A stretch of DNA of 34,498 nt from Oscillospiraceae bacterium (GCA_902785905.1 CADAAM010000015.1:1-34498); one strand, 5' to 3'; shown: positions 9,361 through 19,793, numbered from the stretch's first letter. Numbers and translations: made by a program. The notes: a model not told the origin generated them from the letters alone.

Positions 9361-9615
9361 ATGCTCAGAAGAACAATCCGCCGGATGCTGCAAATGTGTC
9401 CGGCGGCATGGATCATCTTCATCTGGTCTGTGAGGCTCACGGCCTTTGTGCTGGTGTGCGCGTTCGCGCTGCTGCTCGGCTGGGGCGGCAGCATGGCGGA
9501 GGGCTATGAGCGGTATATGACGGCCATGAGTCTCTATGAGACCGGCCAGGCCCTGCTGCTGATCGGGGCGATACTCCCGGTCTGCATCGAGGACGTTTAC
9601 ATCTCCAGGCGGTAG
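9361..9615 (+). CDS. Small membrane protein of unknown function (84 aa)
   Basis: I do not recognise this protein. It has a basic N-terminus (MLRRTIRRM) and two likely membrane helices at about residues 15-40 and 60-77. The short loop between them contains YERYMTAMSLYETGQ. A promoter and a purine-rich ribosome site directly upstream support that it is real. It is convergent with rnmV, and the two stop regions overlap by 19 bases. It is the only plus-strand gene in the left 16 kb. Confidence 0.7.
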   Translation: MLRRTIRRMLQMCPAAWIIFIWSVRLTAFVLVCAFALLLGWGGSMAEGYERYMTAMSLYETGQALLLIGAILPVCIEDVYISRR

Positions 9616-10178
9616 AAGGATTCCCTGTCCATGAGCGCGTTTAACACATCCAGCATGGCGTCCGCGCTCATGCGCTCGGGCAGGCCGAGGCGCAGAAGAA
9701 GCTGACGGCGCTTTTCCGCGCTTCCCTCTTTCCCGCTTAAGCCCTTCGCGTAGAGGTCGGCCTTGGTAATCTGCGCGGGCCGCTGCTCCGCGGGGCTGTC
9801 GTCGAAGGTCGCGCCGGCTCGGGTCAGGGCCTCGATCAAGACCTCCGGCCTCATGCCCTCGACGCCGAGCTTGCCCTCCTTTGACGCTTTCTCCTTGCGC
9901 CGCTCCCTGCCCGAAATATCCGGGATATAGGCGTGCTTGACGAGCCTGGGGTCGACAATGCCCCGGATGTGGTTTCGGATCAGAAAGCCCGCGCCGTCGG
10001 AGTCGGTGAGCACGATGAGGCCCCGCGTCTCGGCGAGGGTTTTTAATAAGCGCCGCTTGGCCGCGTCGTTGAAGATGCCGAAGCCGGAAGTCTCCAAAAT
10101 TGCCGCGTCCACGACCTGGCTGAGGGTGTTCTTGTCATAGCGTCCCTCGACGACGATGACCTCTTTAATTTTCCGCAT
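9597..10178 (-). CDS. rnmV: Ribonuclease M5 (5S rRNA maturase, Toprim domain)
   Basis: This 193-residue protein belongs to the Toprim nuclease family that matures 5S rRNA precursors in low-GC Gram-positives. The Toprim Glu is in VVEGRYDK (E11) and the DxD acid pair is in LTDSDGAGF. The RGIVDPRLVKHAYIPD stretch and the C-terminal RPEVLIEAL region fit RNase M5. Its ATG overlaps the 3' end of holA by 14 bases, so it is translated as part of the alaS-HIT-comEC-holA-rnmV run. No terminator is visible before it meets the convergent gene. Confidence 0.93.
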   Translation of the reverse strand: MRKIKEVIVVEGRYDKNTLSQVVDAAILETSGFGIFNDAAKRRLLKTLAETRGLIVLTDSDGAGFLIRNHIRGIVDPRLVKHAYIPDISGRERRKEKASKEGKLGVEGMRPEVLIEALTRAGATFDDSPAEQRPAQITKADLYAKGLSGKEGSAEKRRQLLLRLGLPERMSADAMLDVLNALMDRESFYRLEM

Positions 10179-11160
10179 GGCACTCCCCTGCCGCGATGCG
10201 CAGCACGGCCTCCTTCAAAAGCTCGCGTTCGTCCGTGCCGCTCGACTTCATGCGGTAGTCGGTCTCGGCGCAGAGCTCCACCGCGCGGACAAGCTGAGGC
10301 ATGGTAAAGCCTTTGGCCGCGTTTATGAGCTTTGCGGCGATATAATCGTACTTCAAGGCACAGACCTCCATGACGTACTTTGTCCCGAGGCCTTTGTCGG
10401 CGGCGAGCCTTGCCGCCCAGAGCTGGCGCATCTGCCTGCCCAAAACGGCGAGCATCATAATCGGCTCGTTGTTCTTGTCCGCGAGGAGCTCCGACAGTAC
10501 GGCCAGGGCAGAGTTTGTCTTCTTCTGGGCGATCAGCTCCGTCATCTCGAAGACCACGGCCTCCGGGATGTGGTTGGCGACGGCCTCGACGTCGGCCTGG
10601 GTGACCTTCTCCCCTTTCGCGTAGGCCGCAATCTTCTCGATCTCGGGGATGAGCCTGCTCATGAGGTCCCCGCTGATGAAGATCAGGCGCTGGGCGGCCG
10701 CGAGCTCGATCCCCTTCCCGGCGGCGGCGAAGCGGCGGACGATCCAGTCCGTCAGCATGCCCTTAAGCCTCCCGTCCGGCTCAAACTGCGCGTTCTGGAC
10801 GAAGGCGACGGTGCAGTAGTCCGGGATGTCCTCGAGGATTTTGGCACACGCGTCGGGGTCTGACAGCTTGTTGACGTCCACGTCCCGAAGCTCGATAAAG
10901 GTACTCTCCGTCATGAAGGGCATGGCGTCCACCGCCTGCTGCAGTTCCCGCGCGTCCAGGCCCGGCCCGTCTATCCTTTTATAGCTGAACCCGTCCTCCC
11001 CCTCGGGGAGGACTGTTTTTTTGAGCTGGGTCAAAAACTGCTCCCGCAGATAGTCCTCCGGTCCCCAGAGGAAATACAGCCGCTGCGGCCCGCGCTCCTT
11101 GAGCGTGCGCAGCTCGGAGGTGTAATTGAGTTTTTCTTCGTCTCTGCCCTTTTTAGCCAT
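10165..11160 (-). CDS. holA: DNA polymerase III delta subunit
   Basis: This 331-residue clamp-loader wrench subunit opens the beta clamp during replication. The family pattern is clear: RLYFLWGPEDYLREQFLTQL near the start, FMTESTFIELRDVD, the linker KGIELAAAQRLIFISGDLMS, and a helical C-terminal collar with LADKNNEPIMMLAVLGRQMRQL and MKSSGTDERELLKEAVLRIA. Its ATGGCTAA start contains the TAA that would end comEC if the comEC frame were intact, showing ancestral translational coupling. Confidence 0.93.
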   Translation of the reverse strand: MAKKGRDEEKLNYTSELRTLKERGPQRLYFLWGPEDYLREQFLTQLKKTVLPEGEDGFSYKRIDGPGLDARELQQAVDAMPFMTESTFIELRDVDVNKLSDPDACAKILEDIPDYCTVAFVQNAQFEPDGRLKGMLTDWIVRRFAAAGKGIELAAAQRLIFISGDLMSRLIPEIEKIAAYAKGEKVTQADVEAVANHIPEAVVFEMTELIAQKKTNSALAVLSELLADKNNEPIMMLAVLGRQMRQLWAARLAADKGLGTKYVMEVCALKYDYIAAKLINAAKGFTMPQLVRAVELCAETDYRMKSSGTDERELLKEAVLRIAAGECHAEN

Positions 11161-11224
11161 GGCTGTTCTCCAAACGAATTTCGACGGTGCCGTTGAGGTC
11201 CGTCCGCATCACATCATAGCCTTC
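11153..11224 (-). pseudogene. comEC: Out-of-frame remnant of the comEC C-terminus
   Basis: Read in the -1 frame relative to comEC, these bases give GYDVMRTDLNGTVEIRLENS plus HG and a stop. This matches the usual ComEC ending (xxVYRTDxxGTIEI). The TAA at 11153-11155 overlaps the holA start, as expected for the ancestral gene end. Confidence 0.75.
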
Positions 11225-13305
11225 GACCCGTGGTGGCCCGCGACGAGGATTTCAATGCCGCTCAGATCCTCTCTGTCGGCAAGCTCCCGCTCCAGCTTCT
11301 TCGGCGCGTCCGCCGTGGTGAGCAGATCGGTATCCCCGATGGAGAGCCTGACCGCAAGGCAGCGCTCGTTCTCGTCCCCGGTATCGCTGAGCTTGAAGAA
11401 CTTTGCGGCTATGCGCCCGGCGCGGGCCTCGGCGTCGCGCTCAAGGCTGACGACCTTTGTCCCGTGTCGCTCGGCGCAGGCAAGGATTTTGCCGCGCAGA
11501 CCGTTTTCATCCGCCGCGTCCGCCGGGAGGATCAGCGTGTCCACGGGCAAAAGCTCCATGAGCCGCACCGCCCCGTCGGCGTGGTCGGCGTGCAGATGGG
11601 TCAGAACCAGCAGCTCAATACTGCGCCGCCCGCGGCCCAGCAGATACTCTCCCGCGAGGTTCCCGGCGTCGTCGATGGTATTGATGTTGCCGCAGTCCAC
11701 GACGGCGGTCGCGTCTCCGGCGAAGGCCGCGATGCACTGGCCCTGGCCTACGTTCAGGACGCTGAGACAGTCAGTCTCACGGTAAAAGCGTTCCGTGTAC
11801 CGGAGCAGGCCGACCAGCAGCGCAAGCGACAGCCCGCCCGGCAGCAGCACGCGCAGCCATGTCCGTCTGCGGAGCAAGAAGCCGAGAATCAGCAGCGCGT
11901 AGCTTGCGAGCATCCAGCACAGCGCCCCGTCCGTCGCCATGTACAGCACCGCATGGGGAAGCCCCGCGACCTTGCCCGCGACAAACAGGATGTACCGGGC
12001 AAGCAGGGCGCAGGCCCACACGAGCCCCGCGCCCAGAAACGGCACCGGTGCGAGCAGGCAGGCCGCCCACGCGAGACAGAAGCACAGGCTCACCGCCCAG
12101 AGGCAGGCGAGATTGCTCAGCAGCGACAGCAGCGGCACATAGGAAAAGTGAATGGCCGTCAGGGGTGTGGTGAAGACCATGACGCTCAGCGAGCTCGCCG
12201 CGACGCCGAAGAGATAGGACAGCGGGCCGCCCCTCGCGCTCTCGGGCAGGGGGCGCAGGAAAAAGTCATAGAGCCGCTGTCCGAAGCAGACAATGCCCGC
12301 CATGGCGGCAAAGCTCATCTGCAGGCTCACGCTTTTAGCCGCGAAGGGGTTGAACGCGAGAATGAGCGCCAGGGCCGCCGAGAGCGAGGTCACCGGATCG
12401 TTTTCCCGACGCAGGATGGGCGCGAGCAGCAGAAAGCTCTGCATGATCGCGGCGCGGAGGGCGGACTTGCTCATCCCCGTGACGAGGACGAAGGCCCAGA
12501 CCAGGACGACGCTGACGAGCGCCCCGCGCCTGCCGTTTCCGAACAGCAGACACAGAAGGCCCACCAGAAAGGCGATGTGCAGGCCGGATACCGCCGCGAT
12601 GTGCATGAGGCCCGAACGGCTCATGGCGACATACAGCGCGTCGTCCGCGTAGAAGTCGCTCTTGTCGCCCAGCATCAAAGCCTTCAAAAAGGCGCGGCAG
12701 CTGTCGGGGAAGGCGCGGTCCGCCCTGTCGCGCAGCAGCTTATTCAATCGTACCGGCAGCGCGGAGAGGGAGAACCCGCCGTCCGTCAGGGCTTCGTCCC
12801 CCTTGACGCTCAGCTTCCAGAAGAAGCCGTCGACCCTGTAGTTGTCGTAGGGTCTGCCGTAGAGCGTGTCCGCCGCGCTGAACTTTGCGGTAAAGGATAC
12901 GCGCTGTCCGGGCCGGGCCGAGGCGAAGAGCTTCTTGTTGTCGTACACGATCGCCTTGAGTTTCGGCAGATCGGGCGAATCGACCCGCACGCGCAGACGG
13001 CAGTAGCCCTCGTTCACGTCCGGGTACTCGAGCACGACGCCCGTCACCTCCCGCGTTTGGCCGACATACGCCTCCGCCCTTTCGGCCGTGAGGCGGCTGT
13101 ACACCGAAAACTCCGCAAGGCCGAGGGCGAAAAACACCAGCGCGATCACCAAAGGGCGCAGCCATCTCCGCCGAAACAGCGAGAGGGCGGCCCCGAGCGT
13201 AGCGGCAAGCACCGCGGGCACGATCAGCCACCCTGTCGGCAGGATGTAGTTTGCCAGGAACAGCGCGGCGGAGAAAGCCAGTGCCGCCGTCGCAAGCCTT
13301 CGCAT
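11209..13305 (-). CDS. comEC: ComEC/Rec2 competence channel protein, 3' end broken by deletion and frameshift
   Basis: The 698-residue frame has the N-terminal DUF4131-like part, the membrane competence domain (MLGDKSDFYADDALYVAMSR then SGLMHIAAVSGLHIAFLVGL) and the metallo-beta-lactamase-like domain (LNVGQGQ, LTHLHADHADG). ComEC carries single-stranded DNA across the membrane during transformation. It stops directly after GHHGSK (691-695) with AMM. Bases 11153-11224 still encode, in the -1 frame, the normal family ending YDVMRTDLNGTVEIRLE, closing with TAA inside the holA start. About 35-40 codons, including the usual YGHP segment, are missing between the two. GGAGG 5 bases upstream of the ATG sets the start. 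It may be a pseudogene, or the channel part may survive. Confidence 0.88.
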   Translation of the reverse strand: MRRLATAALAFSAALFLANYILPTGWLIVPAVLAATLGAALSLFRRRWLRPLVIALVFFALGLAEFSVYSRLTAERAEAYVGQTREVTGVVLEYPDVNEGYCRLRVRVDSPDLPKLKAIVYDNKKLFASARPGQRVSFTAKFSAADTLYGRPYDNYRVDGFFWKLSVKGDEALTDGGFSLSALPVRLNKLLRDRADRAFPDSCRAFLKALMLGDKSDFYADDALYVAMSRSGLMHIAAVSGLHIAFLVGLLCLLFGNGRRGALVSVVLVWAFVLVTGMSKSALRAAIMQSFLLLAPILRRENDPVTSLSAALALILAFNPFAAKSVSLQMSFAAMAGIVCFGQRLYDFFLRPLPESARGGPLSYLFGVAASSLSVMVFTTPLTAIHFSYVPLLSLLSNLACLWAVSLCFCLAWAACLLAPVPFLGAGLVWACALLARYILFVAGKVAGLPHAVLYMATDGALCWMLASYALLILGFLLRRRTWLRVLLPGGLSLALLVGLLRYTERFYRETDCLSVLNVGQGQCIAAFAGDATAVVDCGNINTIDDAGNLAGEYLLGRGRRSIELLVLTHLHADHADGAVRLMELLPVDTLILPADAADENGLRGKILACAERHGTKVVSLERDAEARAGRIAAKFFKLSDTGDENERCLAVRLSIGDTDLLTTADAPKKLERELADREDLSGIEILVAGHHGSKAMM

Positions 13306-13316
13306 AGGCTGCCTCC

Positions 13317-13343
13317 AAAAAAGCGGAGCCGGTATCCGGCCCC
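13317..13343 (-). terminator. Terminator-like hairpin between HIT gene and comEC
   Basis: In the minus direction GGGGCCGG / CCGGCTCC (8 pairs, one G-U, loop ATA) is followed by GC and six T residues. The U-tract runs straight into the comEC ribosome site, so it probably lowers comEC expression relative to alaS and HIT. Confidence 0.65.
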
Positions 13344-13357
13344 GCCGTATTCGATAA

Positions 13358-13699
13358 TCAGATCATCTTCTCGCCGAGCTTCACGCCGCCGAGCAGGTGG
13401 AAGTGCAGGTGCATGACGGTCTGGCCGCCGTCCTCGCCGCAGTTGTTGATGACGCGGTAGCCGTTATCCAGGCCCTCGGCCTTCGCGATCTTGGCAATGG
13501 CCTCAAAGCACTTGGCGACATAGACGGAATTGCTCTCGTCGATTTTGCGGGTGCAGCAGATGTGCTTTTTCGGCACGACCAGCACATGCACCGGAGCCTG
13601 GGGGTTGATGTCGCGGAAGGCGTAGACATAGTCGTCCTCGTACACCTTGGTGCTGGGGATGTCCCCGGCGATGATTTTGCAGAACAGGCAATCTTCCAT
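13358..13699 (-). CDS. HIT-family (histidine triad) nucleotide-binding protein
   Basis: This 113-residue protein ends with the catalytic triad HLHFHLLGG (H97, H99, H101). The zinc-binding residues C4, C7 and H46 typical of Hint-type proteins are present. These proteins hydrolyse adenosine phosphoramidates and acyl-adenylates. Lying 15 bases downstream of alaS fits a role in clearing aminoacyl-AMP leaking from the synthetase (inference). The length is normal for Hint. The ATG at 13699 is preceded by GGGAGGACTATAAA. Confidence 0.94.
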   Translation of the reverse strand: MEDCLFCKIIAGDIPSTKVYEDDYVYAFRDINPQAPVHVLVVPKKHICCTRKIDESNSVYVAKCFEAIAKIAKAEGLDNGYRVINNCGEDGGQTVMHLHFHLLGGVKLGEKMI

Positions 13700-13714
13700 T
13701 TTATAGTCCTCCCG

Positions 13715-16351
<2,637 letters not shown>

Positions 16352-16377
16352 ACTGTATCCTCCAAATAAAGAACTAA

Positions 16378-16525
16378 CAATTTCAATCGTTTTTGGCGCA
16401 GCTTTGCCGCGTCAAAAACACCTTAAGGCGAGCTCCGCGAGCCCTCGCGCCGACCAAACGCGGCGCGTCACGCACCGCCGCGTGCGATAAGCGCGAGTCT
16501 CGATTGAAAACCGTGTTTTCAATCG
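16378..16525 (-). repeat. Multi-stem structured repeat, copy 1 (between T-box and alaS)
   Basis: Read on the minus strand this 148-bp element has four stems. S1 is CGATTGAAAAC / GTTTTCAATCG. S2 is CTCGCGC / GCGCGAG, enclosing S3 ACGCGGCG / CGCCGCGT. S4 is GTTTTTG..GCGGC AAA GCTGCG..CAAAAAC. The same architecture and much of the sequence recur inverted at 20160-20313, with paired changes in S1, S3 and S4. It begins immediately after the T-box terminator and ends 26 bases before the alaS ATG. Confidence 0.8.
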
Positions 16526-16530
16526 AAAAC

Positions 16531-16561
16531 AAAAAAACTTCGCCCCTGTGCAGGGGCGAAG
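16531..16561 (-). terminator. T-box-controlled intrinsic terminator
   Basis: CTTCGCCCCTG..CAGGGGCGAAG forms an 11-bp stem (16538-16561) followed by seven T residues on the minus strand (16531-16537). Its left arm follows the T-box sequence, as expected for the terminator/antiterminator switch. Confidence 0.9.
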
Positions 16562-16765
16562 CTGAATGTACTTCGCGGTACCACCCTGATTGCGGCTTTC
16601 GCCGCATCTCAAGCGCCCTTATCGCGGGCAGACGCCCCGGTCATCCCGGGTTAGCTCGGGAGTGGCTGCCGGTTTCGGACACAGGGCCTTTCAGCATATG
16701 GCCCCTCTCTGGAGTGTCCTGCGCCGACTCTTTCCGTCTCAGCCAGTCGCAATATCAATTGACAA
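16531..16765 (-). promoter_or_regulatory. T-box riboswitch leader for alaS
   Basis: The minus strand carries the T-box bulge sequence AATCAGGGTGGTACCGCG (complement of 16574-16591). Upstream of it is a stem I region with AGAGAGGGGCC and paired GGACAC / GTGTCC. Downstream is the factor-independent terminator at 16531-16561. Uncharged tRNA binds the leader and prevents termination. From its position it should sense tRNA-Ala; I did not assign the specifier codon with certainty. Confidence 0.92.
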
Positions 16766-16770
16766 ACGGC

Positions 16771-16798
16771 ATTGTACCAGAAATCCGCGATTTGTCAA
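16771..16798 (-). promoter_or_regulatory. Sigma-A-type promoter of the alaS operon
   Basis: On the minus strand -35 TTGACA (16793-16798), a 16-base spacer and -10 TACAAT (16771-16776) place the transcript start just ahead of the T-box leader. Confidence 0.85.
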
Positions 16799-16975
16799 GA
16801 ACAGATCCCAATTTTCAGCGCTATTCCTGTACGCTTGACGGGTCAGCCATTTTTTGGTAAAATCAGAAATAAGAGCATGGACCCGACTCACGATGTCCAT
16901 AAACGTGTGATGCTTCTGTGATAAACCCTGTGCTATACTTGCGCCATCAAATGAAAAACAAAGGAGAAGCAAACC

Positions 16976-17182
16976 ATGAATGAGCATGAAAACATGAAAG
17001 CACTGAGCGAAAATGAAGAAGAAGCGGTTTCCGGCGGGAGTTCCATGGCGTCGAAACTCAAAATGCCCGGCAAACATAATCCTGCCATGAGCAAATCGCC
17101 CATCAGTTTGGGCGAGGGGATCCCCGCAGATACTTCTTCCTCCGAAAAGCCGCGCGACGGCGGCGCAACCGGCGGCTGGTGA
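16976..17182 (+). CDS. Orphan short peptide with double-glycine-like leader (68 aa)
   Basis: I do not recognise a named family. The N-terminus MNEHENMKALSENEEEAVSGG resembles double-glycine leaders (LSxxELxxVxGG), with GG at residues 20-21. Cleavage would release 47 residues rich in Ser, Gly, Pro and Lys and lacking Cys, ending GGATGGW. The start has a clear AAGGAG 9 bases upstream. A TATACT -10-like box lies at about 16936-16941 without a good -35. A strong hairpin terminator follows. No peptidase-containing ABC exporter, modification enzyme or immunity gene is in the window. It could be a bacteriocin-like or signalling peptide, or an unrelated small cytosolic protein. Confidence 0.6.
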   Translation: MNEHENMKALSENEEEAVSGGSSMASKLKMPGKHNPAMSKSPISLGEGIPADTSSSEKPRDGGATGGW

Positions 17183-17202
17183 GCTGCATACTGTCATACG
17201 GC

Positions 17203-17246
17203 AAGGCAGCGGGATCACAGTGTATGTACTGTGGTTCCGCTGCCTT
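17203..17246. terminator. Bidirectional terminator between orphan peptide and U32 gene
   Basis: AAGGCAGCGG (17203-17212) pairs with CCGCTGCCTT (17237-17246), with a further inner stem CACAGT / ACTGTG. In the plus direction it is followed by ATTATTCT. It serves both the plus-strand peptide gene and the convergent minus-strand U32 gene. Confidence 0.75.
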
Positions 17247-17271
17247 ATTATTCTCCGGTATTTTGAGAGCC

Positions 17272-18462
17272 TTATCTTCTCCGCCGCAGGATCGACAGCC
17301 GCGGGGCGTTGACCGGCAGCGCGGTATGCACCTCCATCATCGGATGGCGCGCGTCGGGGATGCGCTCCCCTTCCGCGTCAAAGAGCGTCCCGACAGTGAA
17401 AGCAAGCGGCTCTGCCTGCGGGGTCAGCAGCTCAAGTTCCTCGCCCTCGGCGAACTTGTTGCGCTGGGTCAGGACCGCGCTGCCGTCCTCGCCGCAGCTT
17501 TCCACCACAGCGACGATGTCCGCTCCGCTCTCGTATGTCCCTTCCGGATGCTGGCCCGGCTCGCCTCCGAGGTAGAAGCCCGTGCAGTAGGGCCGGTGGC
17601 TGACCATCTCCATCTCGCGCACCCAGACCTCCGGCACCTCGTCCCCCGCCGCGACACAATCGAGGGCGTGGCGGTAGGCGTTGGTCACGGCGGCGGCGTA
17701 GTAGGCGGACTTCATGCGCCCCTCGATCTTGAAGCTGCTCACGCCCGCCTCCATGAGATCGCGCAGATGCTCAATCATGCACAGATCGTTGGAGTTTAAG
17801 ATGTAGCTGCCCCCGTCGTCCTCGAAGACGTCGAAGTACTGTCCGGGGCGCTTTTCCTCCATGAGGCTGTACTTCCAGCGGCATGGCTGGGCGCACTCGC
17901 CCCGGTTGCCGTCGCGCCCGGTCATGTAGTTGGACAGCAGGCAGCGGCCCGAAAAGCTCACGCACATGGCCCCGTGGACGAAGGCCTCGAGGCGCAGCTC
18001 CGAAGGGGTATTCGCGCGGATCTGCCGGATCTCCTCGATGCCGAGTTCGCGCGCCAGGACCACGGTGTCCGCGCCCAGAGCAAAGAGCACGTTCGCCGTG
18101 GCGCTGTTGACCACGCCGAGCTGGGTACTGACGTGCAGCCTCAGCTTCGGGGCAAAGCGCTTTGCCAGCGCCAGCACCCCGAGGTCCGCGATAATGAGCG
18201 CATCCGGCCCGGCCTCGTTGAGAAAGGCGAGGTAGTCCGGGAGCCTGAGCAACTCGTCCTCCCGCGGGAGGGTGTTGCAGGTCACATAGACCTTCTTCCC
18301 CATCCCGTGGGCAAGCTCAATGGCGCTTGAAAGCTCATCATTATCAAAATTTCCGGCGGCGGCCCGGAGGCCGAATTCCTTGCCCGCCAGGTAGACGGCG
18401 TCCGCCCCGTAGGCCAGCGCCATCTCCAGCCGCTCCCTGTCCCCCGCGGGGGCGAGCAGCAT
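17272..18462 (-). CDS. Peptidase U32 family protein (TrhP/YrrO-like)
   Basis: This 396-residue protein has the U32 signature EAFVHGAMCVSFSGRCLLSN with conserved Cys at 167, 174, 190 and 194 (GECAQPCRW). These are thought to hold an iron-sulfur cluster in the tRNA hydroxylation proteins of this family. The N-terminus LLAPAGDRERLEMALAYGAD is a family hallmark. In Bacillus the yrrN-yrrO pair lies near mltG (yrrL), and here mltG is 2 bases upstream, so a tRNA uridine-34 hydroxylation role is favoured over proteolysis (inference). Only one U32 gene is present. There is no clear ribosome site, so translation is probably coupled to mltG. Confidence 0.88.
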   Translation of the reverse strand: MLLAPAGDRERLEMALAYGADAVYLAGKEFGLRAAAGNFDNDELSSAIELAHGMGKKVYVTCNTLPREDELLRLPDYLAFLNEAGPDALIIADLGVLALAKRFAPKLRLHVSTQLGVVNSATANVLFALGADTVVLARELGIEEIRQIRANTPSELRLEAFVHGAMCVSFSGRCLLSNYMTGRDGNRGECAQPCRWKYSLMEEKRPGQYFDVFEDDGGSYILNSNDLCMIEHLRDLMEAGVSSFKIEGRMKSAYYAAAVTNAYRHALDCVAAGDEVPEVWVREMEMVSHRPYCTGFYLGGEPGQHPEGTYESGADIVAVVESCGEDGSAVLTQRNKFAEGEELELLTPQAEPLAFTVGTLFDAEGERIPDARHPMMEVHTALPVNAPRLSILRRRR

Positions 18463-18464
18463 CG

Positions 18465-19793
18465 TTACGAATAATTTTGAGAAGCGACAAAGTTGTTAAA
18501 CTCCGTATCGTTTGTAAAGAATCGGTGCACCCCGGCGTTTGCGTCGAGGGCGTAGAAGTAGTAGTTCGTGGTCTCCGGGTACAGCGCCGCCTGGATGGAG
18601 GCGAGGCCCGGGCTGCAGATCGGCGTGGGCGGCAGACCCGCGCGCACGCGCGTGTTGTACGGGTCGTCCTTTTCGAGCATCTGGGCCGTCGGCGCACCCT
18701 CATGCTCGTCATACGGGTAGAGTACCGAGGCGTCGATGCCGAGCACGATCCCGGCGTTGAGGCGGTTGTAGATAACCGAGGCGATCAGCGCGCGCTCGTC
18801 GTCGCTGCCGGCCTCCTTCTCGATGAGGGAGGCGACCTTGAGCACGTCGTACATCGTCAGGCCGAGCTCTTCGGCGCGGGCGGTCATCTCGTCGGTGACG
18901 CGGCGGCGGTAGTTGTCCAGCAGCTTGTTGATCGCGCTCGAGCCCTGCATCCCGACATAAAACTCATAGGTGTCCGGGAAGAGGAAGCCCTCGAGCCGGT
19001 ACGCGCCCTCGCCCTCGCTCTCGGCGAGGAAGTCGTAGTTATACTCGGTGTTCCCTGCGTCCTCCATAAGGTCGTTGTAGCTGCTGACCCCGTTTTCCTC
19101 AAGGCGCATGAAGATCTGATGCATCTTGAAGCCCTCGGGGATCGTGACCGTGACCGTGATGGTGGAGGAGGAGCCGGCGCGCATGTTCTGGATGAGCGCG
19201 CGGTAGTCGAAGCTGGACTTTAATTCATACTCGCCGGGGCTCACCTTCTGATCCGCCGTCGAGATCTTGCAGAACGTGGTAAAGAGCCACTTGTATTCAA
19301 TGAGTCCCGCGTCCCTCAGCACGTCCGCCACATAGTCCATGTCGGCATGGGTGACGCGCTTGGTGCCGATCTTTTTGCCGTTTTCGTCGAAGCGGTCCAC
19401 GGTCTCGGACTGGAAGATGCTGCTCGGCAGCGTGACCACGGCGGTAAAGCTCTCCTTGTTGAGGGCCAGCATATCGCTCGCCGCCATCCAGGCCAGACAG
19501 GCCAGCACAATGCTGACGCAGACGATGAACGTAAAGTACATCAGCCCTCCGAGACAGCCGGAGTGGTACTCATGGCTCTGCCGCACGGGACGGTAGTCCC
19601 GCTCGGACTCCGCGTCGCCGGTGTAGTTGCGCGTCTCCCTGCCGGAGGAATCGATCAGCAGCTTGTCCATCGCGGTCAGCGCCGTGCGCTTGCCGCCGGT
19701 TTTGTCGCTCTGCTTCTCGGACGTCTCGGCGCGCTGGGAACGCTCGTCATGGATGCGGAAGATTTCGTTGATTTTGTCAAGTTCGTCGGGCAT
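18465..19793 (-). CDS. mltG: Endolytic murein transglycosylase MltG
   Basis: This 442-residue protein has a long charged cytoplasmic N-terminus (1-80), one membrane helix (about 83-105) and an outside YceG domain. The catalytic Glu region is ASLIEKEAGSDDERALIASV (321-340). The family segments LEGFLFPDTYEF (268-279) and GLPPTPICSPGLASIQAAL (386-404) are present. It cleaves nascent glycan strands near the synthesis machinery. GGAG 7 bases ahead of ATG 19793 sets the start. The cytoplasmic tail is longer than in E. coli and may be a partner-binding region, as in other Firmicutes (inference). Confidence 0.94.
   Translation of the reverse strand: MPDELDKINEIFRIHDERSQRAETSEKQSDKTGGKRTALTAMDKLLIDSSGRETRNYTGDAESERDYRPVRQSHEYHSGCLGGLMYFTFIVCVSIVLACLAWMAASDMLALNKESFTAVVTLPSSIFQSETVDRFDENGKKIGTKRVTHADMDYVADVLRDAGLIEYKWLFTTFCKISTADQKVSPGEYELKSSFDYRALIQNMRAGSSSTITVTVTIPEGFKMHQIFMRLEENGVSSYNDLMEDAGNTEYNYDFLAESEGEGAYRLEGFLFPDTYEFYVGMQGSSAINKLLDNYRRRVTDEMTARAEELGLTMYDVLKVASLIEKEAGSDDERALIASVIYNRLNAGIVLGIDASVLYPYDEHEGAPTAQMLEKDDPYNTRVRAGLPPTPICSPGLASIQAALYPETTNYYFYALDANAGVHRFFTNDTEFNNFVASQNYS

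Noticed and set aside
9111..9494. Upstream extension of the DUF3798 gene to 9494
   Set aside because: It would include the promoter and operator-like repeat, and would bury the signal peptide and lipobox internally.
11230..13416. 728-codon plus-strand open frame across comEC
   Set aside because: It is antisense to comEC, whose motifs are clear. It encodes Gln/Arg/His-rich sequence without any domain, as expected from high-GC codon bias.
16976..17182. Lanthipeptide or sactipeptide biosynthetic cluster
   Set aside because: The peptide has no Cys and no modification, export or immunity gene is adjacent; the radical SAM gene at the left edge is 16 kb away and of another family.
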